From CAVSNH01 sp963729275 (lineage in GTDB: Bacteria; Actinomycetota; Acidimicrobiia; Acidimicrobiales; RAAP-2): a DNA stretch of 64,000 nt. The stretch lies in the NCBI GenBank assembly GCA_963729275.1, contig CAVSNH010000004.1, positions 310,001 to 374,000 of the forward strand. The letters run 5' to 3'. The notes under the pieces are model-generated. The model did not search any database. It was not told the origin of the DNA and was given only the letters and a program-made list of their open reading frames with translations. Position numbers and translations under genes: made by a program. Numbering within the stretch: the stretch's first letter is position 1; each line of letters begins with the position of its first letter. Shown here in pieces: positions 9,121 to 17,983 of this stretch.

Positions 9121-9349
9121 CGATCGCTCCTCGTCGCGGGTGCAGTCGGCATCGGCAGTCCGTAGTCGCAAGCCGGCAGGTCCGATCGCTTGCCGTCACC
9201 GGGGGTCACACCCCAGCCATCCGACCGGACCATGCCCTCCGCTCACCAACCAGCCCACCCCTTCCGACGGGCATTCTGCTCGGTAGAGGAGGGCGCTGCG
9301 ACCGACCCTCTCCGGGGCGTAGGCCTGGTCGGCGACAGACGCCTACGCG

Positions 9350-9868
9350 CTACGCGCCCACCTGCCCGTCGATGAGCTCGCGGATGAGGTCGGCGTGCCC
9401 GTTGTGGCGGGCGTACTCCTCGATAATGTGGACGTAGATCCAGCGAAGCGAAACCGGCCGGCCTCGGCGCTCGCCACACTCGTCGAGACCGCGGGGTGCG
9501 GCTGCCTGGCGACTGAACGCGCACTCGTCCTGCCACGTCTGGACGTCGGACTCCCAGTCGGCGTCGTCCAGGGGAACGAGCTCGCTGTCATCCACCGCCG
9601 GGTCGACCCAGATGAACGGCAGTTTCGGATTGCTGAGCAAGCACCGGTGAAACCAATTTCTCTCGACCTCGGCCATGTGGCGAACCAGGCCATGCAGCGA
9701 GAGGCGCGAGGTGGCAACCGGACGCCGTTTCCGCTGTTCATCGTCGAGCCCCTCACACTTGAGAAGGAGAGTCATCCGATGGAACTCCAACCATCGGTCG
9801 AGCATCTCCCGCTCACCGAGCACGAAGCCCGGCTCCTCGCGACGTGGGTCCTCGATGTCGTCGACCAC
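9350..9868 (-). CDS. DinB-like (DUF664) putative metalloenzyme
   Basis: A protein of 172 residues. The GTG at 9868 has GAGGAG about 6 nt upstream, while the open frame further upstream is low-complexity and unlikely to be translated. The sequence is a four-helix DinB/DUF664 bundle: LHGLVRHMAEVERNWFHR supplies the first His, and the C-terminal VHIIEEYARHNGHAD supplies two more, consistent with a metal site. Relatives include mycothiol-, bacillithiol- or glutathione-dependent transferases, but most DUF664 members have no known function. Confidence 0.8.
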   Translation of the reverse strand: MVDDIEDPRREEPGFVLGEREMLDRWLEFHRMTLLLKCEGLDDEQRKRRPVATSRLSLHGLVRHMAEVERNWFHRCLLSNPKLPFIWVDPAVDDSELVPLDDADWESDVQTWQDECAFSRQAAAPRGLDECGERRGRPVSLRWIYVHIIEEYARHNGHADLIRELIDGQVGA

Positions 9869-10081
9869 GTGGAACTCCTCAGTTCGAAGTCGGTTGAGCC
9901 GATGGCTCAGCGGAGTTTGTTCCGGTCGGCTGGGGGTAGGAAGCGGGCTGGTAGCCGGTCCTCCGAGTGGGCCGCCGCCTGCACTGTGACGGACCGGATC
10001 GCTCGCGGCCCGCCGAGGCGATATACCTGTGACCAGCAGGCTGAATACCCGCAACCAGCAGGCTGACACGAGGAGAGGCCG

Positions 10082-10303
10082 ATGGACGACCGCACCGAGC
10101 CCGACAACAGCACCCGCTCCGTCGAAGAAGAGGAAGCTGGTCGTGCCCACGGAGCGGATCGGCCGCCGAACGGGTCGGAAGAGAAGGCGGCAGAGCGCCA
10201 CCTCGACGAATCGAGCGAAGAGGAACGCAGGAGCGTCGCCGAGCACTACGAGGAGATGTCGGAGATCGGCGCCGAAGCCAAGGGTGAAGGCCGCATCGAA
10301 TAG
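10082..10303 (+). CDS. Small acidic hypothetical protein
   Basis: A 73-residue, highly charged protein. A strong GAGGAGAGG ribosome binding site precedes the ATG, which makes translation likely despite the small size. More than a quarter of the residues are Glu or Asp, with few hydrophobics, so an intrinsically disordered cytoplasmic protein is expected. It has no recognised domain. It is divergent from the DinB-like gene and ends 2 bp before a 9-bp tandem repeat. Confidence 0.6.
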   Translation: MDDRTEPDNSTRSVEEEEAGRAHGADRPPNGSEEKAAERHLDESSEEERRSVAEHYEEMSEIGAEAKGEGRIE

Positions 10304-10305
10304 CG

Positions 10306-10386
10306 CGGACCTGCCGGACCTGCCGGACCTGGCGGACCTGGCGGACCTGGCGGACCTGGCGGACCTGGCGGACCTGGCGGACCTGG
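10306..10386. repeat. Nine tandem copies of a 9-bp unit
   Basis: The unit is CGGACCTGS, repeated nine times without gaps. The first two copies end in C and the next seven end in G. The array begins just after the stop codon of the small acidic protein and ends about 47 bp before the tRNA. Because the unit is a multiple of three it creates artefactual open frames on both strands, which I do not regard as genes. Confidence 0.95.
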
Positions 10387-10433
10387 CGGCGCCGGGCGCG
10401 CCCCGACCGGGCGGCCAAATTGGCTGAGACGGG

Positions 10434-10508
10434 TGGGGACGGAGGGGGTCGAACCCTCACTGGAGGCGGTTTAAGCGCCCTGCCTCTACCAAATTGGGCT
10501 ACGTCCCC
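10434..10508 (-). tRNA. tRNA with anticodon UAA (Leu codon UUA), short variable loop
   Basis: A complete cloverleaf can be drawn. The 7-bp acceptor stem is GGGGACG/CGTCCCC with discriminator A. A short D-stem GCC/GGC encloses a loop containing GG. The 5-bp anticodon stem GGGCG/CGCCT has loop CTTAAAC, giving anticodon UAA, followed by a 5-nt variable loop. The T-stem GAGGG/CCCTC has loop TTCGACC. CCA is not encoded. The anticodon predicts decoding of UUA (leucine), but bacterial leucine tRNAs normally have a long variable arm, and this one does not. The amino acid identity is therefore uncertain. It could be an atypical tRNA-Leu, a tRNA charged with something else, or a decayed gene. Confidence 0.8.
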
Positions 10509-10565
10509 GGATACGGTCTGACCAGGACTGCGGCAACGCCACTCGATGGTCGAACCTTAGGCCGG

Positions 10566-12227
10566 TCAGCGGGGGGCCACCCTGGCTTCCTCGAGCACGG
10601 CGGCCGTGCCGTCGAGCTCCTCGGGCCGTGGGTCGTCCACCACGCGGGCGAGCAGATCGTCGTCCGGCCAGGGACCGAGAACGGTGGTGGATCGGCGCGT
10701 CGCCTCCCATGGCGACCAGGGGGCGCTCGTTCCCTCTCCAGTCCGGCCGAGCCCTACCCCGGCGACAGCAATGCCCGCCCCGCCGTTCAAGCCGGCGCCC
10801 CCAGGATCACTCGAGCGAGCAAAGGCGGTCCACGATGCCCGCATGGCTGACGAGAGTGCGAAGACATCCTCGCCACTTCCCGAGAAGGTCTGAACCGCAG
10901 GATGATGGACGGTGCCGAACACGAACGGCAGGTCGAGCGCGTGGCACGCTCCTAGGCTGCCTCCAAAAGCCGGTGACTCCCAGGTGAACAGGTAGCCGTA
11001 CGTCTCGATGCCCGGAGCGGCGGCGGCGACGTGGCCGGCCGCGAATCGATGGGTCGGGACCCGGAACACGAACTCGCTCGAGATCGCCACCCACAGGTCG
11101 CGGGGCGACGTCGGCTCCCCGCGTGACCGCCGCACCGTCGTCACCGTCGAGACGAGGTCCTCGATCACCGCCGGGTCGGGGGAGAGCCGGCGCAACCATC
11201 GGTGCAGGCCGGCGCTGTCGATGCCACGCAGGCGTTCGTCCCCGACGGCGAAGAACGACGACTCGTCCCGGGTCGTGCCGATGATGAGGGGGAGGTCGGC
11301 AGCTGCCCCGGCGGCGACGGCCTCCTCGGGCTCGGTCGGCACCAGGCCCTCCCCGACCACCGGTCGCAAGGCCAGGCCGGAATCGTCGTCGGCGCCCGGG
11401 CGGGCCGCGAAGTCGCCAAATCCGGCAACGAGCTGGTCGGACGGCAATTGCTCGAGCGCTGACCTGGTGCAAGCCACCCCCAGGTGACGGGCCAGCTTCT
11501 CCCCTTGGTCCGAAGCCCACTCCACGGAATGGGTGTAGGGCGGCCCCGACTGCACGATGGCCCGGTGGAAGAGCCCTCGTGCCGCGGGCACGGCCATGAG
11601 CGTGGCGACGCTCATGCCGCCAGCCGACTCGCCGAACAGGGTCACGTTTGCCGGGTCACCACCGAAGGCCGAGATGTTCTCCCGAACCCAGTGGAGCGCA
11701 GCCACCTGGTCGGCGAGACCCCAATTCCCGACGCCGGTCCACGGTTGGCCGTCGAGCCAGGGCTGTCCGTCGTCGGCCAGGGCCGGATGGGCGAGGAAGC
11801 CGAGGAGGCCCAGGCGGTAATTGATGGTCACGACGACCACGTCGTGCTCTCTCGCCAGAAGGCCACCTCGATACAGGATTCCCGAGCCCGAGCCCGACAG
11901 GAACGAGCCGCCGTGGACCCAGACCATGACCGGGCGGTTCCCAGCGTCGAGACCCGGGGTCCAGACGTTCAGGCTGAGGCAATCCTCTGACTGGGCCGTT
12001 GGGTCGCCGGCCAGGGCCATTTCGACGATTCCAGGGGCCTGCGGGGCGATCGGACCGAATGCGCTGCAATCCCGGATGCCGGTCCAAGGCTCGGGAGCGA
12101 GGGGAGGCCGCCAGCGGCGCGAGGCGGTCGGAGGCGCCGCATACGGAATACCAGCGAACGTCCAGGCACCGCGCCGTTCGACGCCACGCACCTGTCCGCT
12201 CGCGATGCCAACGAGACCTGCGGCCAT
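10566..12227 (-). CDS. Type-B carboxylesterase/lipase
   Basis: An alpha/beta hydrolase of 553 residues, the normal length for the carboxylesterase type B family. The nucleophile elbow is FGESAGGMS near residue 195, the oxyanion loop WVHGGSFLSG is near residue 105, the acidic residue is probably in TRDESSFF, and the His is in ACHALDLPF. There is no signal peptide, so it is probably cytoplasmic. Members hydrolyse short-chain esters or carbamates, and the natural substrate cannot be told. The gene is divergent from the NlpC/P60 gene, with about 240 bp between the chosen starts. Confidence 0.9.
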   Translation of the reverse strand: MAAGLVGIASGQVRGVERRGAWTFAGIPYAAPPTASRRWRPPLAPEPWTGIRDCSAFGPIAPQAPGIVEMALAGDPTAQSEDCLSLNVWTPGLDAGNRPVMVWVHGGSFLSGSGSGILYRGGLLAREHDVVVVTINYRLGLLGFLAHPALADDGQPWLDGQPWTGVGNWGLADQVAALHWVRENISAFGGDPANVTLFGESAGGMSVATLMAVPAARGLFHRAIVQSGPPYTHSVEWASDQGEKLARHLGVACTRSALEQLPSDQLVAGFGDFAARPGADDDSGLALRPVVGEGLVPTEPEEAVAAGAAADLPLIIGTTRDESSFFAVGDERLRGIDSAGLHRWLRRLSPDPAVIEDLVSTVTTVRRSRGEPTSPRDLWVAISSEFVFRVPTHRFAAGHVAAAAPGIETYGYLFTWESPAFGGSLGACHALDLPFVFGTVHHPAVQTFSGSGEDVFALSSAMRASWTAFARSSDPGGAGLNGGAGIAVAGVGLGRTGEGTSAPWSPWEATRRSTTVLGPWPDDDLLARVVDDPRPEELDGTAAVLEEARVAPR

Positions 12228-12271
12228 CTCAGCCTCCAGTTGAAGGGCGCCCCTGCCGATATGTCCGGTGA

Positions 12272-12289
12272 CTGGCCATTATCGGCCAG
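12272..12289. promoter_or_regulatory. Inverted repeat in divergent intergenic region
   Basis: CTGGCC and GGCCAG form a 6-bp perfect dyad around a 6-nt AT-richer centre, between the carboxylesterase start (12227) and the NlpC/P60 gene. Dyads in this position often bind regulators, but no regulator gene is adjacent and the assignment is speculative. Confidence 0.25.
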
Positions 12290-12467
12290 GAGGAACTTAG
12301 CCATCCGCGGGGCAGCCCTGGCCAGACCTCATCCGGACGCGTCTAGCCGCGTCTGGCAACCCGAACGGACGAGGGAGTCGGAATGTGGTTGCATGGCGGC
12401 GGGCAGGCATCGCAGCCGCAATGAACTTGTGAACCTGAACGACCGGCGACCATTCCAGGTGGGCACC

Positions 12468-13931
12468 GTGAGATCTGAGGAGACGAGCGCCCGGCTGCCA
12501 TCCACCTGTCACGCGTCCGGGCTCAGCCGCAAGGCCCGGACTGGCCACTGGACTGGTTGCCGATCACCGCGAGCGTGCCTCCTCGCAGTGCTGACTGCGC
12601 TCCTACTCGGGGCGGGAGCGTTGGCCGCCCCCGCTGTCCGCGGTGGGGCTGCATGGGCTTCTCCGACCTCCTCCTCCTCCTCCTCAACAGCGGACCCAGC
12701 GTCCGGGTCCGGTGCATCGACCTCGTCGACCGGTTCGACCGGTTCGACATCGACCGCAGCAACGTCGTCGAACTCGACCTCGACGACGACCGAGCCGGAT
12801 CAGGCCCAGATCAACGCCACCGAGTCCCAGATCTCGGCGCTCGACTCTCAGATCTCCCAACAGCAACAGGCCCTCGATGAGGCTGACGAGCAGTACAACG
12901 AGGACGCCGTCAATCTCACGACGACCAGGACCGAGCTCGCCGCCACCCAGTCGGCCATCGACACGGCCAAGTCGAGGCTGGCAGAGGAGCGGGATCGGCT
13001 ACGCCAGGTCGCCATCGAGTCCTATGTTGGCTCGAGCTCCTCCGATGCCATCGCCGAGCTGTTCGCGACACCGAGCAGCGCCTCCCAAACCCAGTACCTC
13101 TACGAGCAGCTGGGGGCGGGAAATGTGGTCACCGTCGTGGACAAGGTGAAGGCCGGTCAGCGCCAGCTCCGGGCCACACAGTCGAAACTCCAGTCCGAGC
13201 AGCAGACAGAGACCGCCCAGTTGACGTCGGAGAACCAGGCCCGGGCCAGCGCAGTGGCCGCCAGCAACCAGGCCGAAGCCACGTTGAGCCAGGTACAGGG
13301 CACTCTCGCCCAGGAGATCGCCCAGCAGGCCGCAACCGAAGCCCAGGCCGCGGCCCAGCAGGCCGCTCAAGCCAACACCGCCGGTGCCAAAGAGGCCGCG
13401 GCAGCCGCCGCTTCGCAGGCCGCGCAGGTGGCGAGCACGGTGAGCGGGGGCAGCGCCGCCGCCCAGGCAGCCGCGTCCGCCGCCAACCAGGCATCCGGGC
13501 CGCCACCGGGCTCCGGACCCATCGGCTACGGAGCCCAGCCTGACGCGGCCGGCCTGGCCGCCGTCCACGGCGCCATGCAGTACCTCGGGGTGCCCTACGT
13601 CTGGGGTGGTGCCAGCGCCTCGGGAGTCGACTGCTCCGGTCTCACCATGCTGGCCTGGGCCCAGGCCGGCGTCTCACTGTTGCATTCAGCGGCCGATCAG
13701 TACGCCGACACGCAGCACGTGAGCCTTTCCGATCTCGAGCCGGGCGATCTCCTCTTCTACGACTTCGGTGGGTCCGGCATCGACCATGTCGTCATGTACG
13801 TGGGTCCAACGCTCGACGGACAACCCACCGCTTATGGCGTCGATACGATCATCCAGGCCGCCCACTCGGGAACCGTGGTCACGTTCGATCCGTTCTGGTA
13901 CTTCGATCTCGTTGGTGCCAGCCAGCCCTAA
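12468..13931 (+). CDS. Secreted NlpC/P60 peptidoglycan hydrolase with coiled coil
   Basis: I set the start at a GTG at 12468, just before the export signal. Upstream ATGs at 12393 and 12240 are in frame but add sequence without features, so the start is uncertain. A positively charged segment is followed by a hydrophobic core (LLAVLTALLLGAGALAAPA), a Ser/Thr-rich linker, and an Ala/Gln-rich coiled coil covering roughly residues 105-310. The C-terminal NlpC/P60 domain has catalytic Cys in VDCSGL near residue 388 and His in GIDHVVMYV near residue 438. The architecture matches RipA-like D,L-endopeptidases that cut peptidoglycan stem peptides during growth or division. A glycosyltransferase gene starts 18 bp downstream. 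Confidence 0.88.
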   Translation: MRSEETSARLPSTCHASGLSRKARTGHWTGCRSPRACLLAVLTALLLGAGALAAPAVRGGAAWASPTSSSSSSTADPASGSGASTSSTGSTGSTSTAATSSNSTSTTTEPDQAQINATESQISALDSQISQQQQALDEADEQYNEDAVNLTTTRTELAATQSAIDTAKSRLAEERDRLRQVAIESYVGSSSSDAIAELFATPSSASQTQYLYEQLGAGNVVTVVDKVKAGQRQLRATQSKLQSEQQTETAQLTSENQARASAVAASNQAEATLSQVQGTLAQEIAQQAATEAQAAAQQAAQANTAGAKEAAAAAASQAAQVASTVSGGSAAAQAAASAANQASGPPPGSGPIGYGAQPDAAGLAAVHGAMQYLGVPYVWGGASASGVDCSGLTMLAWAQAGVSLLHSAADQYADTQHVSLSDLEPGDLLFYDFGGSGIDHVVMYVGPTLDGQPTAYGVDTIIQAAHSGTVVTFDPFWYFDLVGASQP

Positions 13932-13949
13932 GAACGAGGCAGTAGCAGG

Positions 13950-15059
13950 ATGACCGTCGATCGAGGAGCGGAAAGCACGCCCAAGCACCCTCGGCCCGCT
14001 GCCCCCACCGGGCGCCCTGCACCCACCGGGGGCCCTGCACCCACCACAGGGAACGTCGTGGACCTCAGCATCGTCATCCCGGCCTTCAACGAGGCGAACC
14101 GCCTGGCCGAAGGCTTCCGTCGCTTCGATTTGGCGGTGGCCAACGGCGAAATCGATGTCGAGCGAACCGAGCTGATCCTGGTCGACGACGGCAGCACGGA
14201 CCAGACGGCGGCCATTGCCACCAAGCTCCTCGCGCCGTTCCCATATCACCGGGTGGTGAACCTCGCCGTCAACCGGGGCAAGGGGGCGGCGGTCCGAACC
14301 GGGGTGGCGACCGCCCGGGGCGTGGCCATCGCCTACATGGACGCTGACATGGCCATCGACCCTCGGACGGTTCCCCAACTGATCGACGCCCTCGTCGACC
14401 ACGACATCGCCGTCGGGTCGCGGGCACTCTCCGATTCGATGGTCGAGACCACCTACATCGTGCGCAGCTTGATGGGCCATATCTTCAACCGGATGGTCAC
14501 GGCCGGCACCGGCCTTGGCCTACGGGACACGCAGTGCGGATTCAAGGCCTTCCGGGCGCCGGTCGCCCGCCTCCTCTTCGGCCTGGTCAAGACCGACCGG
14601 TTCGCATTCGACGTCGAGCTGCTGTTGCGGGCGCATCGTCTGGGGCTGCGCATCGCCGAGGTCCCGGTGCAGTGGAAGCACGTCGCCGGGAGCACCGTCC
14701 ACCCGGCCAGCGACTCCTTCACGATGGTGGCCGACGCCTTCAGGTCGCGAGTCGGCCTCGTACCCGTTCCGACGGTGCCCGCCGTCATCGTCCACGCCGC
14801 TACCGACCAAATGGACGCCGTCGGAGATTCGGTCGCCCGCGCCGCGGCCGGTGGTGGCCACGGCCTGCAGGCGTGCGTCGTGGCCAACGGCCCCGACCTG
14901 GTCGTCCTGCTCCCGATGTGGTCGCCCGGAGAAGTGGCCGAGGGCTGGAGCGCGCTGCGGGCGGAGCTGGAGCCACTCGAAGTCAGCCGGCGGATGGTGA
15001 CCTTCGGCCAGCTCGAGTCCATGAGGCCGCTGGCTGGGCGAGTCACGACCCCGGCTTGA
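13950..15059 (+). CDS. GT2 glycosyltransferase, dolichyl-phosphate glucosyltransferase-like
   Basis: A protein of 369 residues. After a Pro-rich N-terminus the GT-A fold begins with LSIVIPAFNEANRL. It continues with VDDGSTDQT, NRGKGAAVRTG and the metal-binding YMDADMA near residue 130, and ends with the family strand DTQCGFKAFR. This is the ALG5/polyprenyl-phosphate glycosyltransferase pattern, which moves a sugar from a nucleotide donor to a lipid phosphate carrier. No transmembrane helices follow. Instead there is an extra ~100-residue C-terminal region of unknown function. The gene follows the NlpC/P60 gene closely, so an envelope role is likely. Confidence 0.85.
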   Translation: MTVDRGAESTPKHPRPAAPTGRPAPTGGPAPTTGNVVDLSIVIPAFNEANRLAEGFRRFDLAVANGEIDVERTELILVDDGSTDQTAAIATKLLAPFPYHRVVNLAVNRGKGAAVRTGVATARGVAIAYMDADMAIDPRTVPQLIDALVDHDIAVGSRALSDSMVETTYIVRSLMGHIFNRMVTAGTGLGLRDTQCGFKAFRAPVARLLFGLVKTDRFAFDVELLLRAHRLGLRIAEVPVQWKHVAGSTVHPASDSFTMVADAFRSRVGLVPVPTVPAVIVHAATDQMDAVGDSVARAAAGGGHGLQACVVANGPDLVVLLPMWSPGEVAEGWSALRAELEPLEVSRRMVTFGQLESMRPLAGRVTTPA

Positions 15060-15171
15060 CCTGGCCCCGACAACCGCGCCTGCGACCGCGAACGCGGCGC
15101 CGGCGTCACGGCGGTGCCAAGGGGGCACCCACCACGAGAGTGGGCCGTTCCGTCACCGGTACGATGCCTAG

Positions 15172-16188
15172 GTGACTGGCGACCGGCTCGAACCAGGTCC
15201 AGACGGGGACGGCAGCACGGCCCGTGTGCCGGCCGAGGAGGGCGCACCCCGAACCTCGCGTCCACGGACGGTCCGCCCCGAACGAGCCATGGAGCACCCC
15301 ACCGGCGAGCCCCTTTCCATCCACCAGTCGATGTCCATGGTCCCTGTCGTGCCGGAGCCGGAGCCGGAACCGGCGGCGTGGGCCGGACCGGTGGTCGACG
15401 AATCACGGCTCTCGGACGTCGACGAATGGGGTCGCTCGGAGCACATTCGCTCGATCACCCGTCGCCTCTACGACCCGGTCTACCGGCACTGGTTCCGGGT
15501 CGAGTGGCAGGGACTGGAGAAGATCCCGACCAGCGGCGGGGCCCTCCTCATCGCCAACCACGCCGGGGCAATCCCCTCCGACGCACCGGCCATCATGCAC
15601 GGCATCGAGAAGGAGTTGGGCCGGCCGGTCTACGGCTTGGCCGACTACTTCTTCCGCACGATCCCCGTGGTCGGGACGCTGTGGTCCCGCACCGGAGGCG
15701 TGCCCGCCCATCCTGACAACGCCTATCGGTTGCTGCACGACCAGCAGCAGCTGGCCCTGGTCTTCCCCGAAGGGACCAAAGCCACTTCGAAGACCTACAA
15801 GGATCGCTATCGGCTGCGACGGTTCGGACGGGGAGGGTTCGTCGAGATCGCCATGCGGGCCGGTGTCCCGGTCATCCCCATCGCCGTCATCGGCGCCGAG
15901 GAGTCCATGCCCATCCTGTTCCGGGTCGGCGGGCTGGCCAAGTTGTTGAACATCCCCTACTTCCCGGTCACGGCCAACGCGCTGCTCATGGGCCCGCTGG
16001 GCTACGCCGTCTACTTTCCGGCCAAGATGAAGATACGGGTCCTCGACCCGGTCACCTTCGACGTCGAGCCCAGTCTCGAGCGCTATTCGAGGAGCCGGGT
16101 GATGGACGAGGCCGAGTCGGTCCGGGCCCGGTTGCAGGAAACCATCTTCGACATGCTGCGCGAACGGCGCAGCGTCTGGTTCGGCTGA
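15172..16188 (+). CDS. PlsC-type lysophospholipid acyltransferase
   Basis: A protein of 338 residues from GTG at 15172; an internal ATG near 15290 is an alternative because the first ~40 residues are Pro/Gly-rich and without similarity. The acyltransferase catalytic motif is NHAGAIPSD, a spaced H-x6-D form seen in the Rv0502-like subgroup rather than the classical H-x4-D. The acyl-acceptor motif is FPEGTKATSK, and a further motif is GVPVIPIAVIG. The enzyme probably transfers an acyl chain to a glycerolipid or glycolipid at the inner membrane face. The epimerase gene begins 4 bp after its stop, and I recall the same pairing in Mycobacterium (Rv0502/galE2). Confidence 0.85.
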   Translation: MTGDRLEPGPDGDGSTARVPAEEGAPRTSRPRTVRPERAMEHPTGEPLSIHQSMSMVPVVPEPEPEPAAWAGPVVDESRLSDVDEWGRSEHIRSITRRLYDPVYRHWFRVEWQGLEKIPTSGGALLIANHAGAIPSDAPAIMHGIEKELGRPVYGLADYFFRTIPVVGTLWSRTGGVPAHPDNAYRLLHDQQQLALVFPEGTKATSKTYKDRYRLRRFGRGGFVEIAMRAGVPVIPIAVIGAEESMPILFRVGGLAKLLNIPYFPVTANALLMGPLGYAVYFPAKMKIRVLDPVTFDVEPSLERYSRSRVMDEAESVRARLQETIFDMLRERRSVWFG

Positions 16189-16192
16189 TCCT

Positions 16193-17310
16193 ATGGGTCG
16201 CCGCGTCCTCATCACCGGCCTCGACACATTCTGGGGTGGCCGGATGGCACAGGCCCTCGAGGCCGAGCCCGAGGTCGAGATGATCCTCGGCCTCGGGACG
16301 AACGATCCCAAGGTTCCTCTCGACCGAACCGAGTTCGTCCGTGCCGACCAGAAGTACTCGATCGTGAGCCGCATCGTGGCTGCCTCTCAGGTCGACACCA
16401 TCGTCCACACCTTCCTCGAGACGAACTCCGCTCGCGTCCCGGCTCCCGTGCTGCATGAGATCAACGTCATCGGCACGCTCAACCTCCTGGCCGCGGCGGG
16501 TGGTTCGGCCAGCTCCGTCCGGCAGGTGGTGATCAAGTCCTCGACCCACGTCTACGGGGCAGCCGAACGGGACCCCGTCTGGTTCCGCGAGGAGGACCAG
16601 CGCACCGGCCCCGTCCGCACCCGTCTCGAGCGGTCCCTCATCGAGGTGGAGTCCATCGTCCGGGACTTCGCTGACGACAACCCGCAATTGACGGTCAGCG
16701 TGCTCCGGTTCGCCAACGTCCTGGGCACCGACATCGTCACACCCATCAGCCACGACCTGCGGCAGCGGGTCCTGCCGTCCATCGTCGGCTTCGACCCGCT
16801 CATCCAGTTCGTCGAGGAGGACGACGTCGTCCGCGCTCTCGAGCACGTGACCGCCAACCGCATCGCCGGCGTCTACAACGTGGCCGGCTCCGGCAAGCTG
16901 CCCTGGAGCGAGGTGGCCAGCATCTGCAACGCCTACCTTCTGCCGCTCCCCCCTTCCGACCCCGCCTCTTCCTCGAGCCCCTGACCCGGGTCGGCCTGCT
17001 GCAGTTCCCGTCGGAAACCGAGGGATTGGCCCGCTACGGACGTGGTGTGGACACCTCCCGCCTGGTGGAGACGGGGTTCGAGTACCGCTACACGAGCGCG
17101 GGGGCGGTGGAGAGCTTCGCCCGCGCCAACAACCTGCGGCGGACCATCGGGCGGAGCGAGCCGGAGTATCGGTACGAGCGCGAGGTCGAGCAGTTTTTCC
17201 GCCACTCCCCGGCCGTCGTACGGGCGCCGCCTGACGGCTTCCGCGGCAACGGCGTCGGGGGCGATGGCAACGGCGGCGGCGGGGTCGGGGGCCGCTTCGC
17301 CGACTCCTGA
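16193..17310 (+). pseudogene. NAD-dependent epimerase, GalE2-like, frame-shifted near C-terminus
   Basis: The first frame (16193 onward) encodes an extended-SDR epimerase: VLITGLDTFWGG for the dinucleotide site, HEINVIGTLNL, and SSTHVYG. It ends early at 16984 in a nonsense Pro/Ser tail. The family C-terminus (RYGRGVDTSRLVETGF, then RYTSAGAVESF) continues in another frame up to the stop at 17310. The switch is a -1 change (one base missing) at or near a run of six C at 16948-16953. With one base restored the product would be about 372 residues, normal for the family. The Tyr-x3-Lys catalytic pair is not in its usual form, so activity is doubtful even when repaired. This could be a sequencing indel, a true null allele or slippage. 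Confidence 0.75.
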
Positions 17311-17326
17311 AGGCTCGAGAACGCTG

Positions 17327-17962
17327 TCAGGCTTGCTCGGGCTCGAGCCACGCCTTGCGCAGTTCGGGGCCCCGCCGGTCCCACTCCTCGGCGGTCATGG
17401 CGTAGCGGATGTGGTCCTCCCACTCCCCGTTGATCTCGAGGAAGCCGAGGGCGACCCCCTCGTCACGGAGGGCGAGCTTCTCGACGACCCGCCGGCTGGC
17501 CGTGTTCCTCGGGATGATGGCCACCTCGACCCGGTGCAATCGCAGCGTCTCGAAGGCGAACTGCAGCACGACGACCACGGCCTCGGGGACCAGACCCCAT
17601 CCGGCCAGCTTCTGGTCGATCCAGTAGCCGATGGAGGCGTTCTGGAACGGCCCGCGCTGGATGGACGACAGGGTCACCTCGCCGGCGAAGCGGCCTTCGA
17701 AGAAGATGCCGAAGCCAAAGCCGGTCCCCAATTGGCGCTCACGTTCGCGCATGGAGCACCGAGCCGCGAAGCTGGCCACGTCCTCCGGCGGCAGGGGTGC
17801 CCCGTGCGAGCGCGGCTCCCACGGCACCAACCAGTCCCGGCACCGGCTGCGGACCTCGTGCCACGCCTCGTAGTCGGCCTCGACCAGCGAGCAGAGCCGC
17901 ACGCGGCGCCCGGAAAGGTCGAGGGATCGGACCGGGGCTGCCGAGGATGCCGACCGGATCAC
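17327..17962 (-). CDS. GNAT acetyltransferase, RimJ/RimL type
   Basis: A protein of 211 residues from a GTG start. It has the RimJ-like order: RRVRLCSLVEADYEAW, GEVTLSSIQRG, SIGYWIDQKLAGWG and the acetyl-CoA loop region, then RLHRVEVAIIPRNTASRRV and VEKLALRDEG. These enzymes acetylate the alpha-amine of ribosomal proteins or small amines; the target here is unknown. It converges with the epimerase gene, with 16 bp between stops. In Mycobacterium a RimJ-like gene lies in the glmU-moeA area, but the context here is different. Confidence 0.87.
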   Translation of the reverse strand: MIRSASSAAPVRSLDLSGRRVRLCSLVEADYEAWHEVRSRCRDWLVPWEPRSHGAPLPPEDVASFAARCSMRERERQLGTGFGFGIFFEGRFAGEVTLSSIQRGPFQNASIGYWIDQKLAGWGLVPEAVVVVLQFAFETLRLHRVEVAIIPRNTASRRVVEKLALRDEGVALGFLEINGEWEDHIRYAMTAEEWDRRGPELRKAWLEPEQA

Positions 17963-17983
17963 AGCATCATCACCTGTATCACC

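Noticed and set aside
9879..10460. Open frame containing RQV repeats on the minus strand
   Set aside because: Translation of the 9-bp array plus antisense of the small acidic gene and tRNA region.
12240..12467. Riboswitch (c-di-AMP type) ahead of the NlpC/P60 gene
   Set aside because: Such elements often precede these genes in Actinobacteria, but the conserved blocks of that riboswitch were not recognised.
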